DNA from: Bacillota bacterium
GTDB taxonomy: Bacteria; Bacillota; Tb-RUG-66
Reading direction: 5' to 3'
Assembly: GCA_016288255.1 (NCBI GenBank)
Contig: JAEEYS010000163.1
Location: 1-9,014, forward strand
Length of the DNA: 9,014 nucleotides
Of the stretch, positions 6,801 to 9,014 are shown one piece after another. Position numbers and translations under genes: made by a program. Position 1 is the stretch's first letter. Each line of letters starts with the position of its first letter. The notes beneath the pieces are model-generated. The model had not been told where the DNA came from. It was given only the letters and a program-made list of their open reading frames with translations, and did not search any database.

Positions 6801-8210
6801 AGAACCTTCGCCTTTGTAGTTATAAGCCAGACAATTGCTGGAGAAGGAAAAGTCGATCTTTTCCGTTCCCACCGGAATGGTGATGGTGTATAAATTGCCG
6901 GTAGAAACTTCTCCGAAATAGCTCTTATACTGATAGCCGTCTTTTTCCACGGAAATATCCGTCAAAGCAGTTTCCGTTCCGTTGATCTTGGCGGTGAACA
7001 GGGGCACAAAGTTCACCACATACTGCAGTTCTCCGCCTGACCAGTCTTCAGTGTTATATGGGGTCTGCACCCAAACATAATTGTCCAGATCTGTAATATC
7101 CACTTCGCTCTGTCCCGATACACTGCCGTAGGAATCCAAATAAGTTCCTGCCGCATCATAATCATAAGAAACATAGGTGTTTTCGCCATAATTTAATGTG
7201 ACTTTATCTATGCTGTAGGGAGGAATAGCGACCGTATACAAGTCCACTGCCTGATCATTGCCATTCCAATCGGTATATTCATATCCGTTTTCGATCCGAA
7301 CAATATCCAGTTCTTCTCCGTCCGCGGTCGCTTTTAAAATCGCTTCTTCGCTCGGTTCTTCCCCTTCTGCCGGTTTCAGGACAAAAGAAACGGTTTTATA
7401 GTCCTGATCTATGATGCAATACAGATAGGTTCCTGTAAAATCAAAATCTTCATAGCCTTCGCTCGCTGTAAAGCTGCCGCTTGTGGCAAAGGCAGCCGGC
7501 ACTTTGTAGGAAGCGGAGATCGGCGCAGTATTGGTTTCTTCGTCATAGCTGCTCGTCAGACTCATCAAGTAGGCTACATCTGCCGGCGCATAGTCCGTAA
7601 ATTCTACTTGTGTTGCGCTTTGAGGAACATCGGAGTACAGATAGACCGGGCCATTCATATATTCCCCTATCTTATCACAGCCATTAGCGGTAACTTTTAA
7701 CGTACCATTTTCTTCACCGGGTTCTTCTCCTGCTTCCGGTACTTTGACGATCACATTATAAGTATCTTCTTCGTCTCCGTCTGTTACGTTGAAGAGATAA
7801 TAGCTTCCTTCCGTAAAGTCCGGTTTGTTCGTAAAGTTAAAATACGTATCATAATCCGCTATATATTGAGCCGCTTCTCCGTATGTGGCAAGATTGATCG
7901 TTTTGCTGGTGCCTGTATAGTAGTCCCATTCCAGGCCGCCTTCGTCTTCTCCCACAATGGTATAAACAGAGATCACATTGCTAAAGGTGACTTCTGTCGC
8001 TCCTTGGGGCAGCTCATAGAGATAAACTCCTTCATTTTGACCGGGTGTGCCGTATTTTTCACAAGTTTCGTTGTTGGTCACACCGATCTGATTGGCATCA
8101 TCGGGCGGCAGCGCGATAGAAGAGCCGTCTGCTCCCAATGCCATGGAAGGCAGCATGCTGAATACCATAATCAAAGTCAACAATACCGCCAAAAGTCGTT
8201 GTTTTTTCAT
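3897..8210 (-). CDS. Secreted SLH-anchored multidomain protein with alpha/alpha-toroid and DUF4430 domains; putative corrinoid-capture protein
   Basis: A 1437-residue surface protein. Domains in order: signal peptide (1 to about 26, lysine start, hydrophobic core, ALG-A cleavage); two copies of one beta-rich module (about 58-283); three copies of a second module of about 123 residues (about 291-658); an alpha/alpha-toroid domain like prenyltransferase/squalene-oxidase repeats (about 670-935); a PEGA/Ig-like module (about 962-1035); DUF4430, related to the transcobalamin C-terminal domain (about 1044-1163, motif GPNSGWMYMINN at 1127-1138); a FIVAR-like helical linker (about 1185-1246); and three SLH domains (about 1256-1432) that hold such proteins to pyruvylated wall polymer. 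The start ATG follows AAAGGA at a long ten-base spacing. The leader carries a cobalamin riboswitch, and toroid plus DUF4430 is the intrinsic factor/transcobalamin layout, so I infer B12 or corrinoid binding at the cell surface. The toroid shows no DxDD or zinc-site pattern, so it is probably not an enzyme. Binding is unproven; an adhesin or glycan-binding role is the alternative. Confidence 0.93.
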   Translation of the reverse strand: MKKQRLLAVLLTLIMVFSMLPSMALGADGSSIALPPDDANQIGVTNNETCEKYGTPGQNEGVYLYELPQGATEVTFSNVISVYTIVGEDEGGLEWDYYTGTSKTINLATYGEAAQYIADYDTYFNFTNKPDFTEGSYYLFNVTDGDEEDTYNVIVKVPEAGEEPGEENGTLKVTANGCDKIGEYMNGPVYLYSDVPQSATQVEFTDYAPADVAYLMSLTSSYDEETNTAPISASYKVPAAFATSGSFTASEGYEDFDFTGTYLYCIIDQDYKTVSFVLKPAEGEEPSEEAILKATADGEELDIVRIENGYEYTDWNGNDQAVDLYTVAIPPYSIDKVTLNYGENTYVSYDYDAAGTYLDSYGSVSGQSEVDITDLDNYVWVQTPYNTEDWSGGELQYVVNFVPLFTAKINGTETALTDISVEKDGYQYKSYFGEVSTGNLYTITIPVGTEKIDFSFSSNCLAYNYKGEGSNPVVVDDSGPDAFLGGTVSDYNNGYDQYTREVDINKDSVFDYIQIQDGYSLGGGLRYAITFRYIFSAEADGEPLNDITAKESGYTPYVWDNDAYEMVPGEPVTLYTVDVPEGTANVDLTFPENVLAYNYKDGETYLYGNYPDDILSTGVDKVTVPVDYNEDGEPDYIQVQTPYDADYNSTVLYAITFSQAPSAGPEEGITEAELRDNIAARYATSGVADDANAPWLAADMMAYEKIFPDTENKLSEEQKQDMVNKAVADIAKDNASLGDVSKNTIALVAMGYDPAQLTTAKGEEINGKEKLDSLAFDENGSLTAAAKNIYTLPYVLIAYQQFEGQEDQIDQLVQAAVDNKSAWLNAQWGTDGLTPMMLALAPYYDTNEDVKTALDEAVEAVKAAQDDTGAVGNAASTGLAITGLKAMGIDPAEIKKNDKSLIDGLLASVNDTEDGLKPENTSHATEQGFRGLVADAKEGAYRIYDFGAQTLKPAVSEQNAGADFVIVPEDALIEVKDATGATVEPVSATRYDLEPGEYTYAVSKEGYVTKDGSFSITEEDIANHERKEINVSLQKESQGGDGETIKVTVRVLTHDADICNNSFTYKKNADKYTSLLSEDKYVVTLDKATATARDALVAALDANQLSYVEKSNGYFSSIGGYEELDHGPNSGWMYMINNEVPSTAAGATRIKKDSTMVWFYTDDYTKDYGSEKWNNDDSGTPATGDAAVDDVIKKINDIGTVDENSGDKIKEAREAYDKLTPEQQAKVSNYDKLTKAEEDFKAIKEKDHDETCPSKKFTDVDTSAWYHESIDYALEQELFNGTSETTFEPNTPMNRGMLVTVLWRLEGKPASKESSKFADVKADAYYAEAVAWANENGIVNGYDETRFAPEDKITREQMATIFSRYAKQKGYDVSKAADLSAYTDAGEISDYALDGMKWANAEGLITGRTETTLAPKGNSTRAEVATIIKRFMENVAK
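3915..4445 (-). other. Three S-layer homology domains of the surface protein
   Basis: Residues about 1256-1432 show three SLH units: KFTDVDTSAWYHESIDYA, KFADVKADAYYAEAVAWA and AYTDAGEISDYALDGMKWA. Each is followed by a GxxxG turn and a TRAE-position motif: NRGM in the first, TREQ in the second, TRAE in the third. SLH trimers bind secondary cell wall polymer, usually with CsaB-made pyruvate ketals (family knowledge). The first unit's TRAE motif is degenerate. Confidence 0.95.
4722..5081 (-). other. DUF4430 (transcobalamin C-terminal-like) domain
   Basis: Residues about 1044-1163 begin ETIKVTVRV, contain a DALVAALDA helix, then GGYEELDHGPNSGWMYMIN, and end in a DSTMVWFYTDDY strand. This is the characteristic DUF4430 pattern of GPxSGWMYxxN plus a hydrophobic/aromatic final strand. 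The family is related to the beta domain that closes over cobalamin in intrinsic factor and transcobalamin. Assignment is by eye and not by profile search. Confidence 0.8.
5406..6221 (-). other. Alpha/alpha-toroid (prenyltransferase/squalene-oxidase-like) domain
   Basis: Residues about 664-935 contain repeated helix pairs with the pattern (A/L)xxALxAMGxDP: NTIALVAMGYDP (743-754) and TGLAITGLKAMGIDP (877-891), plus YVLIAYQQF, LTPMMLALAPYY and ATEQGFRGLVA. DDTGAV and WLNAQWGTDGL are typical turn elements of this fold. Such toroids in DUF4430-containing surface proteins resemble the alpha domain of cobalamin carriers. I see no catalytic motif. Confidence 0.75.
6237..7340 (-). repeat. Three tandem about 123-residue modules in the surface protein
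   Basis: Residues about 291-402, 405-531 and 532-658 align by eye. Each begins with an A-x-(G/N)-x-x-x-L-x-D-I strand and a GY turn. Each then has LYT(V/I)xIP (or VP), a central block ending in aYnYk or SYDYD, and a closing VQ(T/D)xY followed by LxYxxxF. The three are well diverged, so this is an old duplication. They look like beta-sandwich modules of no family I can name. Confidence 0.7.
7362..8040 (-). repeat. Two tandem N-terminal beta-rich modules in the surface protein
   Basis: Residues about 58-157 and 171-283 share an opening VYLYxxxPQxATxVxF and a closing (Y)YLxxxxDxDxxTxxxxVK. Both are followed by acidic linkers (GEEPGEE, GEEPSEE). A Cys-x-Lys-x-Gly sequence precedes each copy (Cys50, Cys178). 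The family is unknown to me. Confidence 0.6.
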
Positions 8211-8264
8211 TTTGTACGCATCCTTTCTTTTTATTTTTATCTATAGTCTTTTAAAGACGACGAT

Positions 8265-8279
8265 CGCCGTAAAGCGGCG
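8265..8279 (-). other. Small GC-rich hairpin in the leader
   Basis: CGCCG and CGGCG pair around a five-base loop on the leftward transcript, about 40 bases before the ribosome binding site, in otherwise AT-rich sequence. No U-tract follows directly, so it is not a terminator. It may stabilise or space the leader; the role is unknown. Confidence 0.4.
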
Positions 8280-8333
8280 TTAAAACGGTAAATTTTCAAC
8301 TGCACTTTTATGCATAAACCTTTTCCTATCCAT

Positions 8334-8364
8334 AAAAAAACGCACAGACTCAAAATCTGCGCAT
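8334..8364 (-). terminator. Riboswitch-controlled intrinsic terminator
   Basis: On the leftward transcript, arms 8356-8364 and 8340-8348 form a nine-pair stem (with two G-U pairs) around the loop TTTTGAG, followed by a run of seven or eight U. It lies directly downstream of the cobalamin aptamer and more than 100 bases before the gene, as expected of a transcription-attenuating expression platform. Confidence 0.85.
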
Positions 8365-8384
8365 TTCTTACAAACAAATATCGC

Positions 8385-8405
8385 CTTTTGAGTTCAGGTC
8401 AAAAG
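8385..8405 (-). promoter_or_regulatory. Switching hairpin between aptamer and terminator
   Basis: CTTTTGA (8399-8405) pairs with TCAAAAG (8385-8391) around the loop CCTGAAC. The 3' arm region ACTCAAAA (8386-8393) is also an exact complement of TTTTGAGT (8348-8355) in the terminator loop. The loop segment ACCTGAA (8393-8399) is an exact complement of TTCAGGT (8518-8524) at the aptamer's 5' end. Such mutually exclusive pairings are what an attenuator needs. Confidence 0.5.
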
Positions 8406-8407
8406 TG

Positions 8408-8524
8408 CAGGTTTTTCCACGTATCTGACTTATCGCCTCGAGGGCGCATCACAGTGACCGACTCGCATGGATTTTCACCATATTCCGTGTTCGAAGCATC
8501 TTTTTCTTCGATCAATAACCTGAA
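8408..8524 (-). ncRNA. Cobalamin (B12) riboswitch aptamer, compact form
   Basis: Reading leftward: CAGGTT (8517-8522) pairs with AACCTG (8408-8413) as the closing stem. A six-pair stem TCGAAG/CTTCGA (8506-8511 with 8491-8496) follows. Then comes the conserved core CGGAATATGGTGAAAATCC, whose ATGG...CCAT hairpin is at 8467-8481. After it come GGTCACTGTGA with the invariant CACTGT (8451-8456), a short CGCC/GGCG stem (8434-8446), and the B12 box AAGTCAG-ATACGTGG (box start 8431). CACG (8486-8489) can pair with CGTG (8418-8421) of the box. Only about 17 bases separate ACTGTGA from AAGTCAG, so the large peripheral stems of long cobalamin riboswitches are absent. It binds a cobalamin and usually lowers expression when B12 is plentiful (family knowledge). 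Confidence 0.9.
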
Positions 8525-8562
8525 TATATCCTTTTAAAAAAATTCATTTTGATTACAATGTC

Positions 8563-8591
8563 ATTATAGTTTTTTTTAAAAAGCCTGTCAA
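8563..8591 (-). promoter_or_regulatory. Perfect consensus sigma-A promoter of the surface-protein gene
   Basis: Reading leftward, TTGACA (8586-8591) and TATAAT (8563-8568) match the consensus exactly and are separated by 17 bases. The transcript should start near 8556, about 32 bases before the riboswitch. Such a strong promoter suggests that control is exerted mainly by the RNA leader. Confidence 0.88.
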
Positions 8592-8599
8592 CCGAATCA

Positions 8600-8612
8600 C
8601 TGTCTTTGACAG
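8600..8612. promoter_or_regulatory. Inverted repeat just upstream of the -35 box (possible operator)
   Basis: CTGTC-TTT-GACAG is a perfect 5+3+5 inverted repeat eight bases upstream of the -35 hexamer, and the half-site GACAG occurs again across the -35 box itself (TTGACAG). It could be a protein-binding site or chance. The rest of 8613-8685 is AT-rich with no feature I can support. Confidence 0.3.
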
Positions 8613-8685
8613 CATTTCTTCCTCAGAAAAATTCCTTGAAAAACAGACTCTTTTCCTATAAAAATTTATTTTTCTGTTTCTTTAT

Positions 8686-8720
8686 AAAAAGCATACAGAG
8701 CAAGCCCTGTATGCTTTTTT
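8686..8720 (-). terminator. Bidirectional intrinsic terminator after the SDR gene
   Basis: Arms 8686-8698 and 8707-8719 form a 13-base-pair perfect stem (AAAAAGCATACAG and its complement) with an eight-base loop. A/T runs on both sides give a U-tract in either direction. It lies about 50 bases after the stop of the leftward dehydrogenase gene, which it most likely terminates, and it insulates the riboswitch promoter. Confidence 0.85.
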
Positions 8721-8768
8721 ATATTGAATTATTCTGTTCATCCCTCAAAATCATCCGGAAAGATGCTT

Positions 8769-9014
8769 TTACCACATAAAGAGCCCGCCGTTTACAAAGA
8801 AGCTTTGCCCTGTGATATAGGTGGCGTCACTGGTGATAAAATTCATGGTATTGAAGATGTCTTCCGGCTCCCCGATCCGATGCTGCGGGATCTCTTCGAT
8901 CCGTTTGTCATAATTTTCTTTGATATACAGTTTGGAGCGTTCCCAGACTTCCGCTGTCCGCATACAGCCCGGCATGATACAGTTCACGGAGATCTTCGGC
9001 GCCAGTTCTTTGGC
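8769..9014 (-). CDS. Short-chain dehydrogenase/reductase (FabG-like), C-terminal 81 residues only
   Basis: The frame is open to the right edge, so the start and the Rossmann and catalytic Ser-Tyr-Lys parts are outside the window. Visible residues run AKELAPKISVNCIMPGCMRT, the segment after the catalytic Lys helix with the conserved N-x-I-x-PG. Then comes a variable lid, IPQHRIGEPEDI, NFITSDATYITGQ and VNGGLFMW at the C-terminus. These are the standard C-terminal marks of classical SDR enzymes, which use NAD(P)H to reduce or oxidise carbonyl/hydroxyl groups. The substrate cannot be told from this part. The GTG at 8985-8987 falls inside the conserved segment and is not the start. The gene ends at the hairpin at 8686-8720. 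Confidence 0.92.
   Translation of the reverse strand, partial: AKELAPKISVNCIMPGCMRTAEVWERSKLYIKENYDKRIEEIPQHRIGEPEDIFNTMNFITSDATYITGQSFFVNGGLFMW

Larger units (their letters stand above)
8211..8556 (-). promoter_or_regulatory. Long regulated 5' leader of the surface-protein gene
   Basis: From the predicted transcript start near 8556 to the ATG this leader is about 346 bases. In order it holds a cobalamin riboswitch, a small alternative hairpin (8385-8405), an intrinsic terminator, an inverted-repeat partner (8300-8309), a GC hairpin (8265-8279) and the AAAGGA ribosome binding site (8221-8226). Open frames on the opposite strand across this region lack start signals and are not annotated. Confidence 0.8.

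Noticed and set aside
7866..8246. 126-codon plus-strand open frame opposite the start of the surface-protein gene
   Set aside because: It is antisense to the signal peptide and first module, with no start signals and no recognisable protein features; a shadow of the large gene.
8310..8537. 75-codon open frame on the plus strand
   Set aside because: It lies antisense to the cobalamin riboswitch and terminator, has no ribosome binding site, and its residues simply mirror RNA structure elements.
8636..8662. Plus-strand promoter-like TTGAAA...TATAAA
   Set aside because: The spacing is only 15 bases and the only thing downstream is the terminator hairpin at 8686-8720; no plus-strand gene follows.
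8985..8987. GTG as the start codon of a 72-residue protein
   Set aside because: It falls inside the conserved SDR segment ISVNCIMPG, and the frame continues open to the window edge with SDR-like residues, so the gene is merely cut by the window.

Overview
The window looks like a chromosomal piece of an anaerobic-type, moderately AT-rich Bacillota genome, most likely a clostridial lineage. The evidence is strong AAGGAGG-like ribosome binding sites, consensus sigma-A promoters, a PcrA helicase, a MurG of the staphylococcal / second-Bacillus-cereus type, and a secreted protein with three C-terminal S-layer homology (SLH) domains. No genus can be named from the sequence. There is no rRNA, tRNA, CRISPR array, insertion sequence or phage gene.

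Left part (1-3840): a leftward unit holds a 61-codon orphan gene (1731-1916) followed by pcrA (1-1687, running off the left edge), behind a good promoter at 1949-1977. Divergent from it, a rightward unit holds murG (2119-3183) and, 12 bases later, a six-helix membrane protein of unknown function (3196-3771). It ends at a strong hairpin terminator (3796-3840) that can also serve the converging gene on its right.

Centre (3897-8591): one very large leftward gene (1437 codons) encodes a secreted, cell-wall-attached protein. In order it has a signal peptide, two copies of one beta-rich module, three copies of another, an alpha/alpha-toroid domain (prenyltransferase/squalene-oxidase-like fold), a PEGA/Ig-like module, a DUF4430 (transcobalamin C-terminal-like) domain, a helical linker, and three SLH domains. 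Its roughly 346-base leader starts at a perfect TTGACA-N17-TATAAT promoter. It carries what I read directly as a compact cobalamin (vitamin B12) riboswitch at 8408-8524, followed by an intrinsic terminator at 8334-8364 with plausible antiterminator pairings.

The two halves of this locus agree. A toroid followed by a DUF4430-type beta domain is the layout of eukaryotic intrinsic factor and transcobalamin, and the gene sits behind a B12-sensing RNA. The best hypothesis is a B12-repressed, S-layer-anchored corrinoid-capture protein, so a Gram-positive surface counterpart of intrinsic factor. This is the most interesting system in the window. No transporter lies beside it here, so the partner uptake system would have to be elsewhere.

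Right edge (8686-9014): the C-terminal 81 residues of a FabG-like short-chain dehydrogenase/reductase read leftward from outside the window and end at a bidirectional terminator (8686-8720).
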